64,000 nucleotides of DNA from Kocuria sp. (GTDB lineage: Bacteria > Actinomycetota > Actinomycetes > Actinomycetales > Micrococcaceae). The number at the start of each line of letters is the position of its first letter. The stretch's first letter is position 1. The translations under genes were made by a program, and so were the position numbers. The notes below the pieces were generated by a model. It worked only from the letters and a program-made list of their open reading frames with translations. It ran no database searches and was not told where the DNA came from. Shown here piece by piece: positions 56,526 to 64,000 of the stretch. The DNA is taken from assembly GCA_030524035.1 (NCBI GenBank), contig JAUNHG010000002.1, positions 124,001 to 188,000 of the forward strand. Reading direction: 5' to 3'.

Positions 56526-56867
56526 ATGAACGCACTGCCCGCCACCATCGCCTCTTCCGCTGGGGCGTGCTGCGCCCCCGGCCAGGCGATGGACGACGGC
56601 ACGGCCCACGACCTCGCGAAGGTCTTCAAGGCCCTCGGCGACCCGACGCGGGTGAAGCTGCTCTCGATGATCGTCGGCAGCAGCGCCGGCGAGATGTGCG
56701 TCTGCGACCTCACGGACCCCGTGGGCCTGTCGCAGCCGACCGTCTCGCACCACATGAAGCTGCTCGTCGAGGCGGAACTGGTCACCAGGGAGCAGCGCGG
56801 GAAGTGGGCCTACTACCGGCCTACCACCGGCACGCTCGCCGATGCGGCGAAGGCGCTGCTGGGCTGA
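56526..56867 (+). CDS. arsR: ArsR-family repressor
   Basis: A 113-residue winged-helix repressor with the As(III) ligand pair C58-V-C60-DL, and LSQPTVSHHMKLL as recognition helix. An additional CC pair near the N-terminus (GACCAPG) may add a ligand. It likely binds the operator just upstream and probably also the trxB operator. Overlaps the GNAT gene by one base. Confidence 0.93.
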   Translation: MNALPATIASSAGACCAPGQAMDDGTAHDLAKVFKALGDPTRVKLLSMIVGSSAGEMCVCDLTDPVGLSQPTVSHHMKLLVEAELVTREQRGKWAYYRPTTGTLADAAKALLG

Positions 56868-57424
56868 TGGGAGCGGTCGGGCTCCGGCCGATGGTCGAGA
56901 CGGACTGGCCCGCGGTCGAGAAGATCTACCGCGCCGGGATCGCGACCGGCCACGCGACGTTCGAATCCGAGCCGCCGCCCTCCTGGGACGTGTTCGCAGC
57001 GGGCAAGCAGCCCGGTCTCATGCTCGTCGCGGCGGATGGACCGACGGTCGTCGGCTGGGCGGCCGCAGGCCCCGTCTCCGCCCGCGCCGTGTACCGCGGC
57101 GTGGTCGAGCACTCCGTCTACGTCGCGCCGCAGTCGTCGGGCAGAGGCGTCGGGCGTCTCCTGCTGGAGGGGCTGATCAGCGCCGCCGAGCACACGGGCA
57201 TCTGGACCATCCAGTCCTCGGTATTCCCCGAGAACACGGCCAGCCTCCGCCTCCACGAGCGAGCGGGGTTCCGCCAGGTCGGCCGGCGCGAGCGGATAGC
57301 GCTCATGGAGCACGGCCCGCTCGCAGGCCAGTGGCGCGACACCATCCTGCTCGAACGACGCGCGGACGTGACGAGTGTAGGTGCACCTGTTCATAAGCCG
57401 GGGGCCGAGCGGAGCCCTGGATAG
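56867..57424 (+). CDS. GNAT acetyltransferase, ArsN-like
   Basis: A 185-residue N-acetyltransferase of the phosphinothricin acetyltransferase branch: RAGIATGHATFESEPP, HSVYVAPQSSGRGVGRLLL (acetyl-CoA loop QSSGRGVG) and NTASLRLHERAGF. ArsN proteins of this type acetylate arsinothricin, an organoarsenical antibiotic. Placement directly after arsR supports that role, but phosphinothricin-like substrates are also possible. ATG 56867. Confidence 0.82.
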   Translation: MGAVGLRPMVETDWPAVEKIYRAGIATGHATFESEPPPSWDVFAAGKQPGLMLVAADGPTVVGWAAAGPVSARAVYRGVVEHSVYVAPQSSGRGVGRLLLEGLISAAEHTGIWTIQSSVFPENTASLRLHERAGFRQVGRRERIALMEHGPLAGQWRDTILLERRADVTSVGAPVHKPGAERSPG

Positions 57425-57702
57425 TCCGTCCAATCGCCGCTGGCGAGACGCGACCATGCGGCTGCGGAGGCGGGGGTGATGCCGAGCAGGTCGGAGACGA
57501 TCCGCGGGTGCATCCGACGGGTGAGATCGATCAAGGCCGTGGTCCGGGCGCTTCCTGAGCGAAGCCCCTGTTCGCGGAGACGTCGACTGAGCGGGCCGGG
57601 TGTGAGATGGAGCCCGGGGTTCCGTGGATCACCACGGACCTCGGATACTCGCAGGCCCCCGTCGTCGTTGTCGACGAGCAGGATCACTGGTCCGGGTTCC
57701 AA
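57391..57702 (-). pseudogene. Fragment of a degenerate tyrosine-recombinase-like protein
   Basis: Residues 30-103 (LTPGPLSRRLREQG, SARTTALIDL, HPRIVSDLLGITPASAAAWSRL) match the C-terminal part of the 221-residue protein at 61572-62237. The N-terminal 110 or so residues of that protein are missing; the in-frame sequence upstream (KPLNTQLNNSRRYQYDLV) is unrelated. The residue matching the catalytic tyrosine appears to be Trp. Overlaps the end of the GNAT gene by 34 bases. Probably a relic. Confidence 0.65.
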
Positions 57703-57786
57703 ACCGACGAGATCATACTGGTAGCGCCGACTGTTGTTGAGTTGCGTATTCAGCGGCTTCCGACTCTTCTCCCAATGAATGGTGGG

Positions 57787-57833
57787 GAACTGATCACCAA
57801 TGATTGATCAGCGCTTGCTGTATCGTTCAGTAC
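57787..57833 (+). promoter_or_regulatory. cmtR control region, probably leaderless
   Basis: TATCGT (57821-57826) lies seven bases before the cmtR ATG, the spacing of a -10 box in leaderless actinobacterial transcripts, and there is no ribosome site. Two TGATCA copies (57791-57796 and 57805-57810) stand upstream and may form part of the CmtR operator. Confidence 0.5.
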
Positions 57834-58193
57834 ATGCTGACTATTGCTTCGCGCCTCGACGTCATGAACCGGCTCGGCCGGGCCATGGCGGACCCGACGC
57901 GCTCCCGGATCCTGATGACTCTGCTGAACGCCCCGAGCTATCCAGCCGTGCTCTCGCGCGAGCTGGAGCTGACCCGCTCGAACGTCTCGAACCACCTGAC
58001 GTGCCTGCGTGACTGCGGGATCGTGGTCGCCGAGCCTGAGGGTCGCCAGACGCGCTACGAGATCGCTGACCCGCATCTTGCGGCTGCGCTCGTCGCGCTC
58101 GTGGATGTGACGCTGGCGGTCGATGAGCACGCGCCGTGTGTGGACTCGTCGTGCACGGTGCCGGGCTGCTGCGGTACAGGGGCGGACGCGTGA
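57834..58193 (+). CDS. cmtR: CmtR-type cadmium/lead-sensing repressor
   Basis: A 119-residue ArsR/SmtB repressor. C57 and C61 (HLTCLRDCG) and C102 fall at exactly the positions of the Cd(II)/Pb(II) ligands in Mycobacterium tuberculosis CmtR; the tail has three more Cys (CTVPGCC). ATG 57834 fits the family start; the upstream in-frame GTG/ATG does not. Its stop overlaps the P-type ATPase GTG (GTGA). Confidence 0.93.
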   Translation: MLTIASRLDVMNRLGRAMADPTRSRILMTLLNAPSYPAVLSRELELTRSNVSNHLTCLRDCGIVVAEPEGRQTRYEIADPHLAAALVALVDVTLAVDEHAPCVDSSCTVPGCCGTGADA

Positions 58194-60106
58194 GCGCGGC
58201 GTGTAGCTGCGAGCACGAGCCTGCCACTGCGGCGGAGGATGAGACCGAAGAGGTGGAGCGGCCCTGGTGGAGGGACCGTGGGATCATGGTGCCGGTCTTC
58301 TCCGGTGTCGCGTTCCTGGCTGGTCTGATCCTTGAATGGTCCGGGCTCGAGATCCCGGCGCTCGTACTGTTCTGGATCGGCCTGCTGCTGGGCGCGTCGA
58401 CGTTCACTCCTGGCGCGATTCGGAAGCTGTTCAAGGGCAAGCTCGGGATCGGGCTGCTGATGACGATCAGCGCGATCGGCGCGGTCATCCTCGGCTATGT
58501 GGAGGAGGCCGCTGCTCTGGCGTTCTTGTACTCGATTGCTGAGGCGCTTGAGGACAAGGCGATGGACCGTGCCCGTGGCGGCCTGCGGGCGCTGCTGAAG
58601 CTCGTGCCGGAGACGGCGACCGTGCTGCAGAGCGGCGTCTCTGCGCAGGTGCCGGCGAGGGAGTTGACGGTCGGCCAGGTCATGGTGGTCCGCCCGGGCG
58701 AACGGATCGCAACCGACGGGATCGTCCGCTCTGGCCGCTCAAGCCTGGACACCTCGGCGATCACCGGGGAGTCGATCCCCGTCGAGGTCGAGCCCGGGGA
58801 CGCGGTGTCGGCCGGCGCGATTAACAGCTCCGGCGTGCTGGAGGTCGAGGCGACCGCGGCCGGTACCGATAACTCGCTTACGACGATCGTGGAGTTGGTC
58901 GAGAAAGCGCAGACGGAGAAGGGCGAGCGTGCGCGTCTCGCGGACCGGATCGCCCGCCCGCTCGTACCCGGTGTGCTGATTCTCGCAGCGCTCGTCGCGA
59001 TCATTGGGTCACTGCTGGGCGACCCGGAGGTATGGATCACTCGTGCGCTCGTCGTGCTGGTAGCGGCCTCTCCGTGCGCGCTGGCGATCTCGGTGCCGTT
59101 GACGGTCGTTGCCGCGATCGGCGCGGCGAGCAAGTTCGGCGTGATCATCAAGTCCGGCGCGGTCTTCGAGCGCTTCGGCACGGTCCGGCACGTCGCGGTC
59201 GACAAGACCGGCACCCTGACCCGTAACGAGCCCGCGGTCACCGCGGTCCTCACTGCGAACGGCATTGCCGAGGAGCAGGCGCTGGCTTGGGCGGCGGCTC
59301 TGGAGCAGCACAGCACGCATCCCCTTGCGGCGGCGATCACCGCTGCAGCCCCGGGTGTTCCCGTGGCCGCGGATGTGACCGAGCAGGCCGGGCACGGCAT
59401 CGACGGCACCGTCGATGGCGCTCGTATCACGGTCGGCAGCCCCCGCTGGCTCGACGCCGGCGAGCTCGGCGACCGGGTTGCAGGGCTTGAGGAGCAGGGC
59501 ATGACTGTCGTGATCGTGCACCGCGACGAGGCACCGGTCGCGGCGATCGGCGTCCGCGACGAGCTGCGTCCGGAAGTCCCCGAGGTGGTCCGCACGCTTG
59601 CGGATCAGGGCGTCGGCATGACGATGCTCACCGGGGACAACGCCCGCACCGCTCGTGCGCTGGCTGCGCAGGCCGGGATCGCTGATGTGCGCGCGGAGCT
59701 GCGCCCTGAGGACAAGGCGACCGCGATCGGCGAGTTGTCGAAGGCGGGATCGGTCGCGATGATCGGTGACGGCATCAACGACGCCCCGGCCCTGGCGTCC
59801 GCGGACATCGGCATCGCGATGGGAGCGACCGGCTCCGATGCGGCGATCGAGTCTGCGGACGTGGCCTTCACGGGTCATGATCTGCGGCTCATCCCGCGGG
59901 CGTTCGATCACGCGCGGCGGGGCCGGCGGATCATCAACCAGAACATCATCCTGTCCCTGCTGATCATCACCGCACTGCTCCCGCTCGCGCTCTTCGGGGT
60001 CCTGGGGCTCGCGGCTGTCGTCCTGGTCCACGAGGTCGCGGAGGTCATCGTGATCCTCAACGGCCTGCGCGCCGCACGCACCCGCACACCACGAATGGAA
60101 AGCTGA
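58190..60106 (+). CDS. P1B-type heavy-metal efflux ATPase (SPC type)
   Basis: A 638-residue P-type ATPase. It has TGES, phosphorylation site D338 in DKTGTLT, the HP box (THPLAAA) and GDGINDAPAL. The membrane metal motif is S294-P-C296 rather than CPC, which places it in the P1B-4 group (cobalt, zinc, cadmium or iron), and the short N-terminus with only a CSC motif fits. About six to eight helices. Under cmtR control; cadmium is the likely ligand. Overlaps the cadD ATG by one base. Confidence 0.92.
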   Translation: MSAACSCEHEPATAAEDETEEVERPWWRDRGIMVPVFSGVAFLAGLILEWSGLEIPALVLFWIGLLLGASTFTPGAIRKLFKGKLGIGLLMTISAIGAVILGYVEEAAALAFLYSIAEALEDKAMDRARGGLRALLKLVPETATVLQSGVSAQVPARELTVGQVMVVRPGERIATDGIVRSGRSSLDTSAITGESIPVEVEPGDAVSAGAINSSGVLEVEATAAGTDNSLTTIVELVEKAQTEKGERARLADRIARPLVPGVLILAALVAIIGSLLGDPEVWITRALVVLVAASPCALAISVPLTVVAAIGAASKFGVIIKSGAVFERFGTVRHVAVDKTGTLTRNEPAVTAVLTANGIAEEQALAWAAALEQHSTHPLAAAITAAAPGVPVAADVTEQAGHGIDGTVDGARITVGSPRWLDAGELGDRVAGLEEQGMTVVIVHRDEAPVAAIGVRDELRPEVPEVVRTLADQGVGMTMLTGDNARTARALAAQAGIADVRAELRPEDKATAIGELSKAGSVAMIGDGINDAPALASADIGIAMGATGSDAAIESADVAFTGHDLRLIPRAFDHARRGRRIINQNIILSLLIITALLPLALFGVLGLAAVVLVHEVAEVIVILNGLRAARTRTPRMES

Positions 60107-60715
60107 TGCTCGCAACCATCGGGTCGGCGATCGGCCTGTTCGCGGCGACCAACATCGACGACATCGTCGTGCTCACCGTGCTGTTCCTCGCCTCCAGCCG
60201 GGGAAAGCCGCGACCGTGGCAGATCGTCGCAGGCCAGTACCTCGGGTTCATCACACTCGTCGTGATCAGCGTGATCGCCGCGCTCGGTCTCACGATCGTC
60301 CCGGACGAATGGGTCGGCTTCCTGGGTCTGATCCCGCTCGGCATCGGCATCTGGACGCTCATTCGCGGCCTGCGCCGTAACGGCGACGACGATGATGACG
60401 ACTCCAAGATCACCGCGGTCGGACTATGGGGGGGTCGCCGGGATCACGATCGCCAACGGGGCCGACAACATCTCCCTCTACACGCCGATCTTCCGCACCA
60501 GCTCGCCCGGCGACGTCGCGGTCATGATCGTCGTGTTCCTGATCCTCGTCGCCGTCTGGTGCGCTGCCGGGCGACTGATCGGCACCCACAAGGCCGTCAC
60601 CGAAACGCTCGAACGTGTCGAGCACTGGCTCGTCCCCGTCGTGTTCATCGGCCTGGGCCTGTTCATCCTCATTGAATCCGGCGTTATCGTCCGTCTCTTC
60701 GAGGCCCTCGCATGA
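60106..60715 (+). pseudogene. cadD: CadD cadmium resistance transporter, frameshifted in a G run
   Basis: Two frames make one CadD protein: residues 1-110 (NIDDIVVLTVLFLAS, VAGQYLGF, acidic DDDDDD loop) and then VAGITIANGADNISLYTPIF to the end at 60715. They join at GGGGGGG (60428-60434): with six Gs the frame is continuous (LWGVAGITI). As written the reading frame runs out of frame to 60675. CadD exports cadmium, or related metals. It may be a real mutation, a read error, or a switchable tract. Confidence 0.85.
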
Positions 60716-61242
60716 CCCCGGACACGAATACCGACGTTGAGTCGGCATCGGCGTCGGGAGAGCGTCCGCAGAGAGGACGCTGGCGGCTCACTGCCTGGGC
60801 GCTTCTGATCGCCGTGGTCGTCGTCGTGATCGATCAGGGAACGAAAGTGTGGGCCGAGGCCACCCTGTCGGAGCACGAGCGCATCCCGCTGATCGGCGAC
60901 CTGTTGGGCCTGCAGCTCGCGTACAACCCCGGCGCGGCGTTCTCCTTCGGGGAGAGCTTCACCTGGGTGTTCGCTCTCATCGCCGTCGCGGCCACGGCCA
61001 CCGCGATCGTGTTCGCGTTCCGGGTCCGACGCCCCGGGTGGGCGATCGTGATCGGTGCGCTCGGCGGGGCCGCTGCTTCGCACGCCGGCGACCGGCTTTT
61101 CCGCCAACCAGGATTCGCCCGGGGGCACGTCGTCGACTTCCTCGCCTACGGCAACTGGTTCATCGGGAACCTCGCCGACATCGTGATCGTCACCGCTACG
61201 ATTGCCGGAGCGCTCCTGATGCTCCGCGGCACCGAGAACTGA
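60712..61242 (+). CDS. lspA: Lipoprotein signal peptidase (type II)
   Basis: A 176-residue aspartic signal peptidase with four helices. Catalytic aspartates lie in GHVVDFLAY and NLADIVI, with NPGAAFSFGES and GDRLFRQ conserved. It is usually a housekeeping gene; here it is the fourth gene of a metal operon, a recurring arrangement in Gram-positive cad clusters. The N-terminus is extended by about 20 polar residues. Overlaps cadD by ATGA. Confidence 0.92.
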   Translation: MTPDTNTDVESASASGERPQRGRWRLTAWALLIAVVVVVIDQGTKVWAEATLSEHERIPLIGDLLGLQLAYNPGAAFSFGESFTWVFALIAVAATATAIVFAFRVRRPGWAIVIGALGGAAASHAGDRLFRQPGFARGHVVDFLAYGNWFIGNLADIVIVTATIAGALLMLRGTEN

Positions 61243-61253
61243 GAGGGCCAACC

Positions 61254-61571
61254 ATGGAGATCACCCTGCAGTACTTCGACGGCTGCCCGAACTGGGAAGT
61301 ACTCGACCGCCGGCTTGCTGAGCTGTTCGACGGTCGATCAGATATCCGCGTCACACGACAGTTGGTCGAGACCGCCGAGGACGCCGAGCGCCTCGGATTC
61401 CACGGGTCACCGACCGTCCTCGTCGACGGCGTCGATCCCTTCGCCGACGAGCACACGCCGGTCGGGCTCACCTGCCGGGTGTTCCGTACCCCTGCCGGGC
61501 TGGGAGGCTCTCCGACCGTCGAGCAACTGCGCGAAGCGATTTCCGGCCCGGCTCTGACGGGTGATGCTTGA
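61254..61571 (+). CDS. Thioredoxin-fold protein of the metal operon
   Basis: A 105-residue protein starting with a beta strand and CPNW (YFDGCPNWEVL), followed by the cis-proline-like SPTVLVDG, so a thioredoxin fold with a single active-site cysteine. Related proteins occur beside alkylmercury lyase and cadmium genes. Possible role in metal binding or handling. GAGAGGGCC precedes ATG 61254. Confidence 0.7.
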   Translation: MEITLQYFDGCPNWEVLDRRLAELFDGRSDIRVTRQLVETAEDAERLGFHGSPTVLVDGVDPFADEHTPVGLTCRVFRTPAGLGGSPTVEQLREAISGPALTGDA

Positions 61572-62237
61572 TCAGGGGTGGGTGGAGCGGAGAGCCGGGT
61601 AATCGGACCACTCGCCACCGGCGAGACGCGACCATGAGGCAGCGGATGCCGTCGTGATGCCGAGGAGATCCGAGACGATCCGGGGATGCAGTTGCCGGGT
61701 GAGCTCGATGAGCGCTGTCGTGCGGGCGCTCCCGGCAAGCAGGCCTTCGGCGCGAAGGCGACGGCTGAGCGGCCCCGGGGTGAGGTGACGGCCCGGGTTC
61801 CGGCCGGGGAACAACCACCCTTCAGGATGGCCCTTTGTGGCATCGACGAGCTCGACGATGGCGTCGCCGAGGATCGCGGGGACCTCGATCGGCTCGGCCC
61901 CGACGGTGAGCGTCACGGGCCGCGAGCTCGTGTCGACCTGTGCCCGGGTGATCGTGACGATGCGGGTCAGCTGGATCCCGTAGAGCAGCACGAGGAGACC
62001 CGCGGCCCGGGTCTTCGGGTCCATGTCGGCATCGGATAGGAACCTGCGGGCCATCTGCCATCGGTGATCAGAGGCGTAGTCTCGCCCCTCGAGGCGATGG
62101 GCTCGAAACTCGACCCGAAGGGTGCTCAGCCGGTGTTTTCGCAGCCAGCGAGTGAACGGTGCCAGCGCGTCGCGTTGGCTAGGCGAATCGGTCAGATACG
62201 CGTCGAGTAGGCGCTGCGGGAACGTCGCCCTGCTCAC
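61572..62237 (-). CDS. Tyrosine-recombinase-like protein, probably inactive
   Basis: A 221-residue protein whose C-terminal 150 residues follow a tyrosine recombinase fold: RAAGLLVLLYGIQLTRIVTITRAQV, LTPGPLSRRLR, then HPRIVSDLLGITTASAASWSRL where LGH...Y would be. The active-site His and Tyr are not evident (Trp in place of Tyr). GTG 62237 is the first start, but the protein looks N-terminally cut at a junction near 62230, with no ribosome site upstream. A second, shorter relative lies at 57391-57702. Confidence 0.6.
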   Translation of the reverse strand: MSRATFPQRLLDAYLTDSPSQRDALAPFTRWLRKHRLSTLRVEFRAHRLEGRDYASDHRWQMARRFLSDADMDPKTRAAGLLVLLYGIQLTRIVTITRAQVDTSSRPVTLTVGAEPIEVPAILGDAIVELVDATKGHPEGWLFPGRNPGRHLTPGPLSRRLRAEGLLAGSARTTALIELTRQLHPRIVSDLLGITTASAASWSRLAGGEWSDYPALRSTHP

Positions 62238-62259
62238 GGCTCACGATCTCGAACAGGAG

Positions 62260-62697
62260 ATGCTGGAGCTGAATCGGTGGGTCAACTGGCTTCGGATCGA
62301 GTACGGACTGCCGGCCTCGGAGATCCCGCCGTACTGGCACCGGCATCCGGAGCTGCTCTGGGAACTCTCAGCGCTGCACCTGCACTGGCTCTGTGCCTAT
62401 GACCCTGACCAGGATGGCTCAGCGCCGTTCGGCTGGCACCGCGACTTCGCGGATGCGCGCGGGCGACTCCGCGATTGGGTTGCCGCCTGCGGTACCAAAC
62501 GGGATCGCGACCGGCCTACCAGGCAGACGCCGTGGCCGGGCGAGAACCGCGACCAGGAGATCGTCGAAGAAGTCATCACCGACCGTGACGCTGACTTCGT
62601 GAAGTTCGTGCTCGACGCGGTCTCGGCCCGACAAGCGGCTGAAGATGCGTTCTTCGCCCACGCTGACCCCAGCACGGGCGAGGTGCAGGAATCGTGA
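62260..62697 (+). CDS. Conjugative-element-associated protein, probably 5'-truncated
   Basis: A protein of about 145 residues from ATG 62260: WVNWLRIEYGLPASEIPPYWHRH, then LWELSALHLHWLCAYDPDQDG and FGWHRDFADARGRL. Such proteins occur beside relaxase and transfer genes in actinobacterial integrative elements. The frame is open further back to 62122, but that part is the antisense of the recombinase-like gene, so the native N-terminus seems lost at about 62230. Overlaps the next gene by GTGA. Confidence 0.55.
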   Translation: MLELNRWVNWLRIEYGLPASEIPPYWHRHPELLWELSALHLHWLCAYDPDQDGSAPFGWHRDFADARGRLRDWVAACGTKRDRDRPTRQTPWPGENRDQEIVEEVITDRDADFVKFVLDAVSARQAAEDAFFAHADPSTGEVQES

Positions 62698-62897
62698 GCG
62701 GGCACTACGAAAAGCAGACTGACCGTCGGAGCCGCGAGGAGCGCCGTCTGAGCATTCGTGCGGTTCACCGCGAGCAGCCGGATCTGAACCTGCTGACTGA
62801 ACTCATGATCCGCTTCGCCCTACAGGACCTCGGCGAGCGTCGCGCGGCAGAGTCGGGCGACAAGATTTTCGATGCGAGCAGAGAGGGGCAAGCGTAG
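62694..62897 (+). CDS. Small accessory protein
   Basis: A 67-residue charged helical protein: REERRLSIRAVHREQPDLNLL, then ELMIRFALQDLGERR. Its GTG overlaps the upstream stop by four bases. No function assigned; small ORFs at this place are common in integrative elements. Confidence 0.55.
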   Translation: MSGHYEKQTDRRSREERRLSIRAVHREQPDLNLLTELMIRFALQDLGERRAAESGDKIFDASREGQA

Positions 62898-62900
62898 AAT

Positions 62901-63008
62901 GCAACCGTCCGCCGTAGCAGCGGATGTTGTGGTTCTTAAACCCCCGAGCTTCGGCACGGGGCACGTAAACGTGGTCCTTCTGGACCTAGGCCTACAGCCT
63001 TCGGGCTC
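62901..63008 (+). ncRNA. Candidate structured RNA upstream of the recombinase
   Basis: At least four hairpins in tandem: CCCCG/CGGGG with inner GC pairs and a TTCG loop (62942-62961), CACG/CGTG (62962-62973), GGTCC/GGACC with TTCT (62973-62986), and AGCC/GGCT with TTCG (62996-63007). A fifth, TCCGC/GCGGA, sits at 62908-62924. There is no ORF. I cannot match it to a known RNA class; it could be a leader of the recombinase gene or a recombination site. Confidence 0.5.
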
Positions 63009-63077
63009 TTCTCACGATCAACATTCGCAGTTGACGATTCCGCGGCGGGCGCTGTCAAGCACACGCGGAGAAGAGCC

Positions 63078-64000
63078 ATGACCACGAACACCACAGCCGT
63101 ATCCCCATCGAGCGGGTTGATCCATCCTGCTTATGCGACCGGCGGTCCGGTCGCCGTCATGTACCTGCGTGTCTCCACGAAGGAGCAGGCGGAGAAGGGC
63201 GGCACCGACGAGGGATATTCGATCCCAGCGCAGCGCGAGGCGAACCTGCGTAAGGCGGAGTCGCTCGGGGCGACGGTGATCGAGGAGTTCGTCGACGCGG
63301 GCGAATCAGCCAGGAAAGCTGACCGGCCGCAGTTGATGAAGATGATCGAGTACGTCACCGCGCATCAGGTGAACTACTGCATCGTCCACAAAGTCGACCG
63401 CCTTGCCCGCAACCGTGCCGACGATGTCGCGATCCACCTGGCGCTGCGTGACGCGGGCGTCACCCTTGTGTCGGCGAGCGAGAACATCGACGAAACCCCG
63501 TCTGGCATGCTGCTGCACGGCATCATGTCGTCGATCGCTGAGTTCTACTCCCGCAACCTCGCGACTGAGACGGTGAAGGGTCTGTCGCAGAAGGCGGCGC
63601 AGGGTGGGACGACGAACCGTGCACCGATCGGTTATCTGAACGTCGGTGTGCGCGATGAGCGGGGCCGTGAGAATCGGACGGTCGTGCTGGATGAGGAGCG
63701 TGCCCCGTTGGTGCGGTGGGCGTTCGAGCAGTTCGCATCGGGCAGGTGGACGCTGTCGCAGATGCAACGCGAGCTCGAAGCCCGAGGCCTGACGACTCCG
63801 CCGACGCCGAAGCGCGCATCGAAGCCGCTCGGAAAGACGAGCGTCCAAAGGATGCTCACGAACCCGTACTACCGGGGCATGGTGCGCTTCAAAGGCGCGG
63901 TGTATCCGGGGTCGCATGAAGCACTGGTGCCGAAGGAGGTCTGGTACCAGGTGCAGAACGTCCTCGAGTCGCATGTCTCGGCAGCGGACGCCACCCAGCT
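63078..64000 (+). CDS. Large serine recombinase (partial, runs off the window)
   Basis: The first 307 residues of a site-specific recombinase. The resolvase domain has catalytic S33 in YLRVSTKEQ, then IVHKVDRLARNRAD and the EFYSRNLATET long helix; a recombinase domain follows (RAPIGYL, LVRWAFEQFASG, LTNPYYRG). AGAAGAG precedes ATG 63078. It is presumably the integrase of the element whose right part lies past 64000. Confidence 0.93.
   Translation, partial: MTTNTTAVSPSSGLIHPAYATGGPVAVMYLRVSTKEQAEKGGTDEGYSIPAQREANLRKAESLGATVIEEFVDAGESARKADRPQLMKMIEYVTAHQVNYCIVHKVDRLARNRADDVAIHLALRDAGVTLVSASENIDETPSGMLLHGIMSSIAEFYSRNLATETVKGLSQKAAQGGTTNRAPIGYLNVGVRDERGRENRTVVLDEERAPLVRWAFEQFASGRWTLSQMQRELEARGLTTPPTPKRASKPLGKTSVQRMLTNPYYRGMVRFKGAVYPGSHEALVPKEVWYQVQNVLESHVSAADATQ

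Noticed and set aside
59009-60115. 368-residue minus-strand frame opposite the P-type ATPase
   Set aside because: Antisense of a clear ATPase with all motifs; low-complexity Arg/Asp/Gly content and no family features.
62122-62259. N-terminal extension of the conjugative-element gene
   Set aside because: This part is the reverse complement of the recombinase-like coding sequence and has no ribosome site, so it is unlikely to be native protein.
1-64000. CRISPR array or replication origin
   Set aside because: I saw no regularly spaced repeats, no cas genes and no DnaA-box cluster.

Overview
The window looks like chromosomal DNA from an actinobacterium, probably an order Micrococcales-type organism. 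The evidence is the ffh and rpsP-khpA-rimM-trmD-rplS arrangement, three signal peptidase I paralogs before rnhB, a PucR-type FasR ahead of fabD-fabH-acpP-fabF, a homodimeric AceE next to a DUF3052 gene, DUF3145 beside fabF, many ATGA/GTGA overlaps and many GTG starts. I do not assign a genus.

Bases 1 to about 42,460 are ordinary core chromosome. In order: GtrA membrane protein, ffh, NUDIX, a two-component system plus ABC exporter, the ribosomal protein/tRNA modification cluster, lepB x3-rnhB-yraN-comM-dprA-xerC, the type II fatty acid synthase cluster (minus strand) under fasR, aceE, peroxiredoxin, sirtuin, tRNA-Val, gnd, cysE/cysK, msrA, a Nif3-family gene, the RNase P RNA gene, yaaA, def, membrane proteins, a shikimate dehydrogenase-like gene, an MFS sugar transporter and a universal stress protein.

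From about 42.5 kb to the end the DNA is a composite accessory island, visibly richer in G and C over most of its length. It opens with a fragment of the HTH type found at recombinase C-termini. Next comes a possible defence block (43.0-49.9 kb) with a gene of unknown function, a gene cut in two by an intact IS3-family element with perfect 23-bp ends and a 3-bp target duplication, a small membrane protein, and a large AAA ATPase with a zinc-hook-like CxxC that resembles RloC/PrrC anticodon nucleases. A decayed umuC follows.

The metal part has two modules. An arsenic module (51.2-57.4 kb) runs trxB-trxA-acr3-arsRC fusion-arsC, then a convergent FAD oxidoreductase and a divergent arsR-GNAT pair. 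Thioredoxin supplies thiols to the reductases, Acr3 exports arsenite, and two ArsR-type repressors probably share one operator motif. A cadmium/divalent-metal module (57.8-61.6 kb) runs cmtR-P1B ATPase-cadD (frameshifted)-lspA-thioredoxin-like. It is bracketed by two related degenerate tyrosine-recombinase-like ORFs. The window ends in conjugative-element-type genes and a large serine recombinase, preceded by a dense run of small RNA-like hairpins and cut off by the window edge.
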